64,000 bases of DNA from an uncultured Clostridia bacterium (GTDB lineage: Bacteria > Bacillota > Clostridia > TANB77 > CAG-508), in NCBI GenBank assembly GCA_934129895.1, contig CAKOWY010000001.1:1-64000 (forward strand), written 5' to 3'. The notes under the pieces were generated by a model, which was not told the origin of the DNA, did not search any database, and saw nothing but the letters and a program-made list of their open reading frames with translations. The translations under genes and the position numbers were made by a program. Shown here one piece after another: positions 33,895-42,308 of the stretch (positions within the stretch are counted from its first letter, which is position 1; every line of letters begins with the position of its first letter).

Positions 33895-35262
33895 TTAATT
33901 TTTCCACTCTTTGATTATTTGTTCTGTTGTTTCTGGAACAACTCTCAAATCATGCATAATCAAATAAACTTCATGAGGTTTTAAACTTGGATTTAATTCA
34001 TATATCATTTTAGCACTATATTCTCCAATTAAAATTGGATTTTTTACGTCGTATTTTTTATATGCTATACATGCCAAAAATTCGTTGAATATATCTTCAT
34101 ATTCTTTTAATTCCTTATATATTCCTAAAGCCTCATCATCATTCATTTTAATTTCTTCAGCAAAATACTTAATTGTCACATCTTTCCAAAAAGGATCTTC
34201 AAAGTCTTTTTTTATATAATTCTCAAAAAAATTCTCCTTTTGTGATACAAAATTTTCAAAAAATATATCTAGTAATTTATCTTTTTCTTTTGCAGGCATA
34301 AAATATTTGTTTATATCAATTGGAGGTCCATATAAAATTTGAGGATTATTTTCTTCTGGATTAAAATTATTAGATACATTTTTTATACCATATACTTTCT
34401 GTGGTCGATTATTAACTGGTTCAACATCATATTTTTCTACTAATTTTATTATACTTTCAGGTTCATCTCTTAATCTTATTAACAATAAATATATTTCATA
34501 AGCACATAAGTGAGGGTTTAGTTCTGATATTCTTTTGGCTGTATACCCTTCTACAACAACTGGATTTCCCATGTTGTAATTTCTTGTTATTGAATACACA
34601 ATAAATTCCTTTAATATGTCTTTATGTTTTCTCATTTTGAAATATATCATCATTTCATCTTCATCATTTATTTCTTTTTCCTTAAAATATTCATCAATAA
34701 AACATGCATTAAAAATATCATTATCCTTATCTTCTTTTATATAATGATATGCTTTATTATATTCTCTTTCACATAATTTATATCTATCTTCTGATTCAAA
34801 ATAAAAATAGTTAAAATTAAAGAAATTTTCTATTATTTCAAATACATTTTTTTCTTTACTTGATATTTCTTCATCTTTATATTTTATTTTTTCATTTTTA
34901 AAATGTATCATCCACTTATCTTTTTCTGTACATTTATCATTACTTTTTTTCTTTTTCCATTTTTTTGTACTATTTTTCATTTTATCAATAAAAACATTAT
35001 AATATTCTTTATTATGTTCCATTCTCATAATCATTTGTTTTTGCTCTTTATTTTGTAATTTTTTACTACTTTCAAATCGCAAAATAAAAAAATACCTATC
35101 TTCAATTCTTTCTATAGAATAGTATACATTTTCTATTGGAAATCTATTTATATGATAAAATGCAGAAAATATCTCTTCTTCAAAACGTACTCCGTAAAGC
35201 TGTCTTGGTGTATTATTCCATGGCAATATATTATATTTTCTCATTAAATTTCCTATTATCAT
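33895..35262 (-). CDS. large internally duplicated protein paired with a radical-SAM enzyme, function unknown
   Basis: A 455-residue charged soluble protein without signal peptide. It is built of two related halves. Each starts with an N-N-x-P-(R/Q) motif followed by YG: ILPWNNTPRQLYGV (about residues 12-25) and VEPVNNRPQKVYGI (about 280-293), with a third, ENNPQILYGPP, near 306. Each ends with a matching block: NPVVVEGYTAKRISELNPHL with YEIYLLLIRLRDEPE, and NPILIGEYSAKMIYELNPSL with HEVYLIMHDLRVVPE. It begins 2 bases after the radical-SAM stop, so the two are coupled. Possibly a substrate or partner of that enzyme; this is inference. Confidence 0.6.
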   Translation of the reverse strand: MIIGNLMRKYNILPWNNTPRQLYGVRFEEEIFSAFYHINRFPIENVYYSIERIEDRYFFILRFESSKKLQNKEQKQMIMRMEHNKEYYNVFIDKMKNSTKKWKKKKSNDKCTEKDKWMIHFKNEKIKYKDEEISSKEKNVFEIIENFFNFNYFYFESEDRYKLCEREYNKAYHYIKEDKDNDIFNACFIDEYFKEKEINDEDEMMIYFKMRKHKDILKEFIVYSITRNYNMGNPVVVEGYTAKRISELNPHLCAYEIYLLLIRLRDEPESIIKLVEKYDVEPVNNRPQKVYGIKNVSNNFNPEENNPQILYGPPIDINKYFMPAKEKDKLLDIFFENFVSQKENFFENYIKKDFEDPFWKDVTIKYFAEEIKMNDDEALGIYKELKEYEDIFNEFLACIAYKKYDVKNPILIGEYSAKMIYELNPSLKPHEVYLIMHDLRVVPETTEQIIKEWKN

Positions 35263-35263
35263 T

Positions 35264-36367
35264 TTATTTTTTCCTCCTCATTTCTTCATATATATTATTT
35301 ATACAAAATCTTGGCTCATTTTTATCAAAATCAAATGTATGGAATGAATCTCCTAAACAATATTTCCATTTTGGACAATTAGTACAATTCTTTCCTTTTG
35401 TTCTTTCATCTCTTCTAAATTCCTTAAATTTATTTTTCCATACATCTATAAAATTATCATTTTTTATATTTCCTTGAATAAGTTCAGGTCTTCTCTCAAC
35501 ATTTGGACAAACAAATATATCTCCATTGCTTAATATACTAGCTACATATATTCCTGTAACACACATAAAATATGTATCACGAATTTCTTTCTCCATATCA
35601 AGTCCTAAATAATGACTACATCCATATTCAACATTAATTATTTTTTCTTCTCGTTTTTCCTTTATAAAATTTATTAAATATTTATATTCATCTTTATCAA
35701 GAAGTATATCTTCATTATCTTTTGCTCTTCCTATTGGATCAACATTTACCACTCTCCACGAAATTACATTTAGTTCTTTCATAAGATTATATATTTCTTC
35801 TAATTCTTTTAAATTCTTTTTATTAGCTACTGTTGTAACTTGAACTACTTTTATTGAAGGAACTTTTTGCAATTTTTTTATATTTTCAATAATTTTATCA
35901 AATGAGCCAGGAACTTTTCTAAAACTTTCATGTGTTTCTTTCATTCCATCTAAACTGATTGAAATTGTTACCATATTTGTTTCATTCATTTTGTTTAATA
36001 TTTCATCTGTTATTAACATTCCATTTGATGTCATTCCCCATCTATATCCTAACTTATTTGCATAATCCATTATTTCAAATAAATCTTTTCTAAATAATGG
36101 TTCTCCTCCAGTTACATTTAGTAAAATATCTTTTGCATCATATTTTTTTGATATATCTAATAACACTTTTTTTAATTCTTCTGCACTTATTTCATCATCT
36201 GCCATTTTATTTTCACAGCTACTTCCACAATGTTCGCATCTCGCATTACACCTTGATGTTACTTCAAGAAATAAGTCTTTTAAGATTGGTTCTTTATATA
36301 GTTCTTGCCTATATTCATATATTTTGTCGAGATTTCTTAGTTTTATTTTTTCTACTAATTTATCCAC
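35264..36367 (-). CDS. radical SAM/SPASM domain protein
   Basis: A 367-residue enzyme. The 4Fe-4S SAM cluster motif is CNARCEHC (Cys 40, 44 and 47), followed by LNVTGGEPLFRKD (GGE SAM contact, about 85) and ISISLDG. The C-terminal SPASM/twitch region has many cysteines (GCSHYLG, FMCVTG, IFVCPN, NCTNCPKWKYC and a final RFC), enough for two auxiliary clusters. Such enzymes modify peptides or proteins (maturases) or enzymes post-translationally. It starts with GTG after GGGAG; promoter TTGAAA-N17-TAGAAT at 36400-36428. The next gene starts 2 bases after its stop. Confidence 0.88.
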   Translation of the reverse strand: MDKLVEKIKLRNLDKIYEYRQELYKEPILKDLFLEVTSRCNARCEHCGSSCENKMADDEISAEELKKVLLDISKKYDAKDILLNVTGGEPLFRKDLFEIMDYANKLGYRWGMTSNGMLITDEILNKMNETNMVTISISLDGMKETHESFRKVPGSFDKIIENIKKLQKVPSIKVVQVTTVANKKNLKELEEIYNLMKELNVISWRVVNVDPIGRAKDNEDILLDKDEYKYLINFIKEKREEKIINVEYGCSHYLGLDMEKEIRDTYFMCVTGIYVASILSNGDIFVCPNVERRPELIQGNIKNDNFIDVWKNKFKEFRRDERTKGKNCTNCPKWKYCLGDSFHTFDFDKNEPRFCINNIYEEMRRKK

Positions 36368-36399
36368 TTTTTAACTCCCTTTTATATTTTTATAATTAG

Positions 36400-36428
36400 A
36401 TTCTACTATACTTATTAAAGATTTTCAA
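36400..36428 (-). promoter_or_regulatory. promoter TTGAAA-N17-TAGAAT for the radical-SAM unit
   Basis: -35 TTGAAA (36423-36428) and -10 TAGAAT (36400-36405), 33 bases before the GTG start. Confidence 0.6.
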
Positions 36429-36462
36429 TACATTTTATTTTCACTTATTTAATATTTTTTTC

Positions 36463-36503
36463 AAAAAAAATTAGACTGATTTTTAACAAAATCAATCTAA
36501 TTT
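36463..36503 (-). terminator. intrinsic terminator of nrdD-nrdG
   Basis: Minus-strand stem AAATTAGATTGATTTT with AAAATCAGTCTAATTT (one G-U), four-base loop, then TTTT, right after the nrdG stop at 36509. Confidence 0.85.
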
Positions 36504-36508
36504 ATATA

Positions 36509-37000
36509 CTAATATAATAGAACAAGTTTATCATCTTTTAAACTTTTTTGAACATCAATAACTCTTTGATTTGAAGAACCACGCCATTCTAGTTTTGGAT
36601 TATGTAATTCATCTACATATTGTCCATCTACTAGAACATCAATATATTTAAGTGCTTCTTTATTCTTTAAGTTTTTATCAAATAAAAATCCTGTCCATAC
36701 CCATACATCTTTGTTAGGATATCTTTCTTTAAATCTTTTTACAAGTTTTGTAGTCCCTTCAATATTTGCTGGATGCATTGGCTCTCCACCTAATACTGAT
36801 AATCCTCTAACATAATCTTTATCACATAATTCTAAAATTTTTTCTATTGTTTTATCAGAAAATTCTTTTCCACCCGTAAAATCATGTGTTTCAGGATTAA
36901 AACAATTTTTGCAATTGAAAGCACATCCTTGCATAAAAATTGAAACTCTTACACCTGGTCCATCTGATATATCCATCTTTCTAATCTTATTATATCTCAT
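36509..37000 (-). CDS. nrdG: anaerobic ribonucleotide reductase activating enzyme
   Basis: A 163-residue radical-SAM activase. The cluster motif is FMQGCAFNCKNCFNPETHDF (C-x3-C-x2-C), then LSVLGGEPM (SAM contact) and DVWVWTGF. It uses SAM to create the glycyl radical in NrdD. The ATG at 36998-37000 follows GTGAGGA; an in-frame ATG six codons upstream would overlap nrdD more. It begins 7 bases after the nrdD stop at 37008. Confidence 0.95.
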   Translation of the reverse strand: MRYNKIRKMDISDGPGVRVSIFMQGCAFNCKNCFNPETHDFTGGKEFSDKTIEKILELCDKDYVRGLSVLGGEPMHPANIEGTTKLVKRFKERYPNKDVWVWTGFLFDKNLKNKEALKYIDVLVDGQYVDELHNPKLEWRGSSNQRVIDVQKSLKDDKLVLLY

Positions 37001-37007
37001 TTTATCC

Positions 37008-39170
37008 TCACTCTTCATCGTCTTTGTTATCTATATGTAAAACTCTTTCTTTTATTTCTTGAGTTCTTCCTTTATTCCAAAAGTTACTTCCAATATATCC
37101 ACATGTTCTTCTTGCAACATTTAATGTTGAATGATCTCTATTACCACAATTTGGGCAATACCATTCTAAATTATCATCAATCAATATTTCTCCATCAAAT
37201 CCACATTTTTGACAATAATCTGATTTTGTATTTAATTCTGCATACATTATATTATTATAAATAAATTTTATGATTTCTAATACAACATCTATATTATTTT
37301 GTAAATTTGGTGTTTCAACATAAGATATTGCTCCACCTGGGCTTAATTTTTGGAATTCACTTTCTAATTTTAATTTAGAAAATGCGTCTATTTCCTCAAA
37401 TACAGGAACATGATATGAATTTGTTATATAATTTCTATCTGTTATTCCTTTTATTGTTCCAAATCTTTGTCTTAAACATTTTGCAAATTTATATGTTGTT
37501 GATTCTATTGGTGTTCCATATACACTATAATCAATATTTTCTTTTTCTTTCCATTCATTACATTTTTCATTTAATTTTTTCATTACTTCAAGTGCAAATT
37601 CTTTTCCAGCTCCATTATCTGTATGGCTTTGATTTGTCATATATTTAACACATTCATATAAACCTGCATATCCTAATGAAATTGTTGAATATCCATTATG
37701 TAATAATTCATGTATACTTGCTCCCTTTGGAAGTCTTGCAAGTGCACCATATTGCCATAAAATAGGTGCTACGTCACTTGTAGCTCTTGCTAATCTTTCA
37801 TGTCTTAATTGTAATGCTCTATGGCATAATTCTAGTCTTTCATCATATATTTTCCAGAACTTTTCTTTATCTTTTCCAGATGATAATGCTACATCAACTA
37901 AGTTAATTGTAACAACACCTTGGTTAAATCTTCCATAATATTTTGATTTATTTGTTTTTGGATCTACATAAGGTGTTAAGAATGATCGACATCCCATACA
38001 TGGATAACAATTTCCATTACCATTTTTGTCAATTTTCATTTCTTTCATTTTCTTTTCTGATATATAATCTGGAACCATTCTCTTAGCAGTACATTTAGCT
38101 GCTAATTCTGTTAAATACCAATATGGACTATCTTCATGGATATTATCTTCTTCAAGAACATATAATAATTTTGGAAATGCTGGAGTAATATATACACCTT
38201 TTTCATTTTTCATTCCAACTATTCTTTGTTTTAAAATTTCTTCTATTATCATTGCAAGTTCTCTTTTATATTCTGTTGTTTCACCTAAATATAAACATAC
38301 ACTTAAGAAAGGAGATTGCCCATTTGTTGTTGTCATAGAATTTATTTGATATTGGAATGTTTGAACTCCATCTTTTATTTCTTTTGCTAAATCTTCTTTT
38401 GCAAATTGTTCACATTGCTCTTTAGATAATTTTCTATCTTGATATTTTTTTAAATATAAATTGTAACTATCTCTTACAAATGGTGCTAAATGTGTCATTG
38501 TTACTGTCGCTCCACCATATTGACTAGATGTAACAGCTGTTATTATTTGTGTTGCTATAGTCATTGCTGTTATAAATTTATGTGGTTTTTCTATCATTAC
38601 TCCATTTATATTTGTTCCATTTTGTAACATGTCTTCAATGTTTATTAAGTCACAATTGTGTAAAGCATTTTGTGCAAAATAGTCTGCATCATGAAAATGT
38701 ATTATTCCTTCATCATGTGCTTTTACAATATCTTCTGGTAACAAAAATCTTCTTGTTATATCTGTACTTGTTATTCCTGCTAAATAGTCTCTTTGTGTTG
38801 TAACTACTTTAGCATTTTTATTTGAATTTTCGTTATTCCAGTATTCACTTTCACCTTCAATTAGTTCTTTTATTGATTGATCTGTTGTATTTGCTTTTCT
38901 AACTAATTCTCTTGTATAACGATATGTTATATATTTTTTTGCTAAATGGTATTTTCCTATTTCCATTAGTTTTTGCTCTATAATGTCTTGTATATCTTCT
39001 ACTAATATTCTTGCTTTTTTTAGATCTTCAATGTAATCTATTATGTCTTGAATTTCTTCTTCAGATGCTCTTTCTTTCTTTTGAACTTCTTTATTTGCTT
39101 TTTGTATTGCAATTTTTATTTTTTCAGCATTGAATTCAACTATTGTTCCGTCTCTTTTTATAATTTTCAT
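37008..39170 (-). CDS. nrdD: anaerobic ribonucleoside-triphosphate reductase
   Basis: A 720-residue class III reductase that converts NTPs to dNTPs without oxygen. An ATP-cone (MKIIKRDGTIVEFNAEKIKI, residues 1-90) precedes the barrel. The zinc site near the C-terminus is CQKCGFDG...WYCPNCGN and the glycyl radical site is RRTCGYIGSNFW (Gly about 697). The gene directly precedes nrdG. Presence of only this class in the window fits an anaerobe but does not exclude other classes elsewhere. Confidence 0.97.
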   Translation of the reverse strand: MKIIKRDGTIVEFNAEKIKIAIQKANKEVQKKERASEEEIQDIIDYIEDLKKARILVEDIQDIIEQKLMEIGKYHLAKKYITYRYTRELVRKANTTDQSIKELIEGESEYWNNENSNKNAKVVTTQRDYLAGITSTDITRRFLLPEDIVKAHDEGIIHFHDADYFAQNALHNCDLINIEDMLQNGTNINGVMIEKPHKFITAMTIATQIITAVTSSQYGGATVTMTHLAPFVRDSYNLYLKKYQDRKLSKEQCEQFAKEDLAKEIKDGVQTFQYQINSMTTTNGQSPFLSVCLYLGETTEYKRELAMIIEEILKQRIVGMKNEKGVYITPAFPKLLYVLEEDNIHEDSPYWYLTELAAKCTAKRMVPDYISEKKMKEMKIDKNGNGNCYPCMGCRSFLTPYVDPKTNKSKYYGRFNQGVVTINLVDVALSSGKDKEKFWKIYDERLELCHRALQLRHERLARATSDVAPILWQYGALARLPKGASIHELLHNGYSTISLGYAGLYECVKYMTNQSHTDNGAGKEFALEVMKKLNEKCNEWKEKENIDYSVYGTPIESTTYKFAKCLRQRFGTIKGITDRNYITNSYHVPVFEEIDAFSKLKLESEFQKLSPGGAISYVETPNLQNNIDVVLEIIKFIYNNIMYAELNTKSDYCQKCGFDGEILIDDNLEWYCPNCGNRDHSTLNVARRTCGYIGSNFWNKGRTQEIKERVLHIDNKDDEE

Positions 39171-39347
39171 AAGTTTTTTCCCTTCTTTTTTCTAAGATGT
39201 CTTTATAATATATTTTTAGTAAGCAAAAAACTGTTGCAATTGCAACAGTTTTCAAAAAAGTTTTATTCAAATTTTTGAAATATGCTAATTTATTTACTTT
39301 GATGTTTTATTACATTTTTATTACATTTTTTATATCACATATACATT
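39171..39347. other. intergenic region upstream of nrdD
   Basis: 177 bases with a terminator-like palindrome (39225-39253), a TATATTATAAAG -10-like stretch downstream of it on the minus strand, and an AT-rich part with a repeated TTATTACATTTTT. No clear NrdR box (ACACNATATNTTGTGT) is seen. Confidence 0.5.
39225..39253 (-). terminator. perfect palindromic terminator between the kinase-like gene and nrdD
   Basis: AAAACTGTTGCA and TGCAACAGTTTT form a perfect stem with T/A runs on both sides. On the minus strand it is followed by TTTTTTG. It lies 95 bases after the stop at 39348. Confidence 0.7.
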
Positions 39348-39854
39348 TTACATAATTTTTTTAGTTTTATAATTCTCTATATAAGTATCTGCTTCTTCTC
39401 TAGTTTTAAATACAAAAATATTTAATTTTTCTTTATATTTATTTAATAATTCATATATTTGTGGTAGTTTTTCTTCTGAAAATTTTATAATGCTTTGCTC
39501 GAACTTCTCATCAAATTTTTCTTCTACCCAAGGTAAATCTTCTCTCTTTTTTCCTATTCTAGCTTTAGCTCCTTTTATACAAACATCAGTTGTAAAGTCT
39601 AATAAAAAAACCGTGTCACATTCTTTCAGTCTCATTTCTAACGTTTTCTGATAATTTCCATCTATAATCCATTTATCCTCTTTAAAAATATTTTCTAATT
39701 TTGCTTTTAATTCTTCTTGTGTAATATGTGTACCATCTTTGTTATGATACATCATATCTATAGGATATAATGGTATATTTGTACTTTCTTTTAACTTTCG
39801 TGAGAACACACTTTTACCTGCTCCTGGACTTCCAATAACAATTATTTTTTTCAT
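39348..39854 (-). CDS. adenylate-kinase-like P-loop protein (FlaR/topology-modulation type)
   Basis: A 168-residue P-loop kinase-like protein. MKKIIVIGSPGAGKSVFSRK is the Walker A strand and loop; YPIDMMYHNKDGT and KWIIDGNYQKTLEMRLKECD follow as in proteins named DNA topology modulation protein FlaR. VFLLDFTTDVCIKGAKAR holds the second strand and LID-like arginines. Substrate unknown; a nucleotide or small-molecule kinase is likely. The start is the ATG at 39852-39854 behind AGGAG; an upstream frame extends into the promoter element at 39877-39921 and is rejected. Confidence 0.82.
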   Translation of the reverse strand: MKKIIVIGSPGAGKSVFSRKLKESTNIPLYPIDMMYHNKDGTHITQEELKAKLENIFKEDKWIIDGNYQKTLEMRLKECDTVFLLDFTTDVCIKGAKARIGKKREDLPWVEEKFDEKFEQSIIKFSEEKLPQIYELLNKYKEKLNIFVFKTREEADTYIENYKTKKIM

Positions 39855-39876
39855 AAAACTTCTCCTATCGAATTCT

Positions 39877-39921
39877 TTTATATCATAAAAACAGATAATT
39901 ATCAATACTATAATTATCTGC
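39877..39921 (-). promoter_or_regulatory. composite terminator hairpin plus promoter (TTGATA-N17-TGATATAAA)
   Basis: Hairpin arms CAGATAATTAT (39892-39902) and ATAATTATCTG (39910-39920) directly follow the ABC ATPase stop at 39931. -35 TTGATA (39900-39905) and -10 TATAAA (39877-39882), 17 bases apart, face the kinase-like gene. Confidence 0.8.
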
Positions 39922-39930
39922 TTTTTATTT

Positions 39931-40581
39931 TTATTTTTTCAATTCATAAACAATATCTGCTCTATCACAAACATTTTGTGAATGTGTTACAATTATAATA
40001 CATTTATTTTCATCTTTAGCAAGATGTTCAAAAATATTTAAAATATCATTTTCTGTATCTTTATCCAAATTTCCTGTTGGCTCATCTGCAATAATTATTT
40101 TAGGCTCATAAGATAAACTTCTTGCAATCGCTATTCTCTGTTGCTCTCCACCTGATAATTTTAATATTTTTCTTTTTGCTTGATCTTCTAATAATCCAAC
40201 ACTTTTCATTAAACTTAAAGCCTTTTCTTTTTTATTATTTACTTTAACTTTACTTATATCCATTGAAAGAACAATGTTTTCTATTGCTGTTAAACTTGGT
40301 AATAAATTATAGCTTTGAAATACAATTCCAATATCTGTATTTCTATATGTGTCTAAATTCATTTTCTTTAAATCTTTTCCATCATATAGAACCTTTCCAT
40401 CTGTACATTTCTCTAATCCTGTAATAAGTGATAATAATGTTGTTTTTCCGCTTCCACTCTTTCCTTTTATTGCATACATTTTTCCTTGTTCAAACTCATA
40501 ATTAACATTTTTGAAAACATAACTATCTTTTGGAGCATCTTTATATCTGTACCCAACATTTTCTAATTTTAATATACTCAT
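39931..40581 (-). CDS. ABC transporter ATP-binding protein (MacB/LolD type)
   Basis: A 216-residue ATPase. Walker A GKSGSGKTT (about residues 39-47), Q-loop FQSYNLLPSLTAIEN, signature LSGGEQQRIAIARSL (about 142), Walker B IIIADEPTGNLD, switch VTHS. It works with the permease gene 3 bases upstream. Such pairs export peptides or lipids or act on the cell wall. The promoter of the unit has a TTCAAT-N5-TTCAAT repeat also found before the neighbouring two-component genes. Confidence 0.92.
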   Translation of the reverse strand: MSILKLENVGYRYKDAPKDSYVFKNVNYEFEQGKMYAIKGKSGSGKTTLLSLITGLEKCTDGKVLYDGKDLKKMNLDTYRNTDIGIVFQSYNLLPSLTAIENIVLSMDISKVKVNNKKEKALSLMKSVGLLEDQAKRKILKLSGGEQQRIAIARSLSYEPKIIIADEPTGNLDKDTENDILNIFEHLAKDENKCIIIVTHSQNVCDRADIVYELKK

Positions 40582-40584
40582 AAA

Positions 40585-42138
40585 TTATGACCTCTCTTTC
40601 AATATAGTTAGTGGTGAAAATCTTTGAATACTTATCATTGATGCTAAACTACTTACTAACATTAATGCTAATCCTATTCCCAATAATTGTGCCACAACTG
40701 TAATATCAACAACTGCATTAATTGTATCTATTGTTTGAACATTAACTGTTCCTCCAAAATTCATATCCATTGGTCCACCTTTACCAAAATTATTTGATAT
40801 TTGTTCTGTTTCTTCTTGAACAGATTGTATTTCATTTTCTAATAACATATTTCCAACAGGTTTAGCTAAAAATGATCCACATACTGCTCCAATTCCTAAC
40901 ATTACAACACTTACTATTAGAATTTCTAATGCGAATTGAAGTGTTAATTTGAATTTACTTACACCAATTGTTCTAAATACTCCAATTTCATATTTTCTTT
41001 CTCTAATGTTTATCATATTTATTACAAATAATACTACTGCTGATATTGCTAACATTATTAATAAAAATGTTGTTGCAAATGTTTTTACATTTTCTATAGA
41101 TTTTGTTGCACTTTCTAATTCTTCTACATTTGTATTTAGTGTATAATATTCACTTAAACCTTTTTCTTTTATTTCTGTTGTAAAGTTTTCTACTGAATCT
41201 TTATCTTTTAAAATAAATGTTGGTGTAATTGTTGTTACTAATGTACTATCATCTGCAACTAAATTTTCTATTACTTTACTTCCTGTTATTATTTTATTTG
41301 CTGATTTTGAATACATACTTGATGAATCATTTGAATCTGAATTATCTTTATAAATTCCTTTTACAACAAACTCATAAGTTGCTTCTGTATTTGGATTTTT
41401 TAATGTTATTGTTTGACCAACTGTTATTTCATTTAATGTTGCAAGTTCTGAACTTATAACACATTCTTGACTTTCAAAATCTGATATAATTTCTCCATCT
41501 GTTATTTGATATGTTCCATTCACAAATTCTGTCATTGCATCATAAGAAGAATATCCATCTAATTCAAAATCACCTGTTAAGTTTTTTGAACTTTCAAATT
41601 TTTCTTTTGATTTTGTTATTATTGTTGTTGTATTATTATTTGTTATTGTATGTCTATCTTCTCCGCCTCCTGGGCCTCTTCCCATTCCGTCACTATTTCC
41701 GCCTGTTGTTGTACTTGTAGAAGTTGTTGTTGTTTCTCTATCTTCAACTTCATATTCAAAAGAGTCTGTTGCTTTTGTTAAAGTATCACTGTTTAAAGAT
41801 GTTGCATATAAATAATAATATCCTTTTAAATATTCACTATCTCCATAATTTTCTACATCATCTAAAGTAATTGATTCTATATTGTTAAATGCTTCTATAT
41901 TACTTTTTTGTGCATCTTCTCCACCTTTAAAGTTATTTGATAACTGTCCTCTATCAAATGAAATTGTTCCTGTTATGTCATGTGATTCTTCATAATCTTT
42001 TACAAGGTTATTGGCTGTATTTCTTATTGCCAATGTTACTGTTGATGCACATGCTATAACTAAAATAATTATACCTATTAAGATATTCCTTCCTTTGTTT
42101 CTTGCGATTGAAATTAAACTGTTTTTTAAAATATACAT
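40585..42138 (-). CDS. FtsX-type ABC transporter permease (MacB-like)
   Basis: A 517-residue permease with one N-terminal helix (about 15-36), a large extracellular MacB-PCD-like domain (about 37-350) and three C-terminal helices (about 355, 405 and 475 onward). The outer domain holds a low-complexity insert rich in Thr, Ser and Gly (TTTSTSTTTGGNSDGMGRGP, about residues 135-155) and a second Gly/Met-rich one (FGKGGPMDMNFGG, near 455), which look disordered. Substrate unknown. Promoter at 42194-42226. Confidence 0.9.
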   Translation of the reverse strand: MYILKNSLISIARNKGRNILIGIIILVIACASTVTLAIRNTANNLVKDYEESHDITGTISFDRGQLSNNFKGGEDAQKSNIEAFNNIESITLDDVENYGDSEYLKGYYYLYATSLNSDTLTKATDSFEYEVEDRETTTTSTSTTTGGNSDGMGRGPGGGEDRHTITNNNTTTIITKSKEKFESSKNLTGDFELDGYSSYDAMTEFVNGTYQITDGEIISDFESQECVISSELATLNEITVGQTITLKNPNTEATYEFVVKGIYKDNSDSNDSSSMYSKSANKIITGSKVIENLVADDSTLVTTITPTFILKDKDSVENFTTEIKEKGLSEYYTLNTNVEELESATKSIENVKTFATTFLLIMLAISAVVLFVINMINIRERKYEIGVFRTIGVSKFKLTLQFALEILIVSVVMLGIGAVCGSFLAKPVGNMLLENEIQSVQEETEQISNNFGKGGPMDMNFGGTVNVQTIDTINAVVDITVVAQLLGIGLALMLVSSLASMISIQRFSPLTILKERS

Positions 42139-42193
42139 TTTTCACATTCCTTTCTTTTGAAGCTTATTTGGCCTTGCTCCTTAATCTTGTTTT

Positions 42194-42226
42194 AATATAA
42201 TACATGAAGATTGAAGAATTATTGAA
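42194..42226 (-). promoter_or_regulatory. promoter of the MacB-like unit with TTCAAT direct repeat
   Basis: TTCAAT-N5-TTCAAT (42210-42226 on the minus strand, period 11) followed after exactly 10 bases by a -10 TATATT (42194-42199). PhoB/OmpR-type regulators bind such 11-base-period repeats in place of a -35. The same geometry occurs at 44188-44220. Confidence 0.68.
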
Positions 42227-42272
42227 AAAAGCATCTTAATGTAGAAATTTTTTTCTAACATTTAGATGCTTT
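42225..42272 (-). terminator. intrinsic terminator of the histidine kinase gene
   Basis: Minus-strand stem AGCATCTAAATGTTAG with CTACATTAAGATGCT, AT loop, then TTTTTT; about 38 bases after the kinase stop at 42309. Confidence 0.85.
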
Positions 42273-42308
42273 CTCTTATACATTAAAAAACTAATTTTTG
42301 TACCAAAT

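Noticed and set aside
1239..39921. Repeated CAGATAATTA elements as a CRISPR array or insertion-sequence ends
   Set aside because: Copies are single, kilobases apart, always between genes, with no spacers, cas genes, transposase or target duplications. Their structure fits terminator plus promoter.
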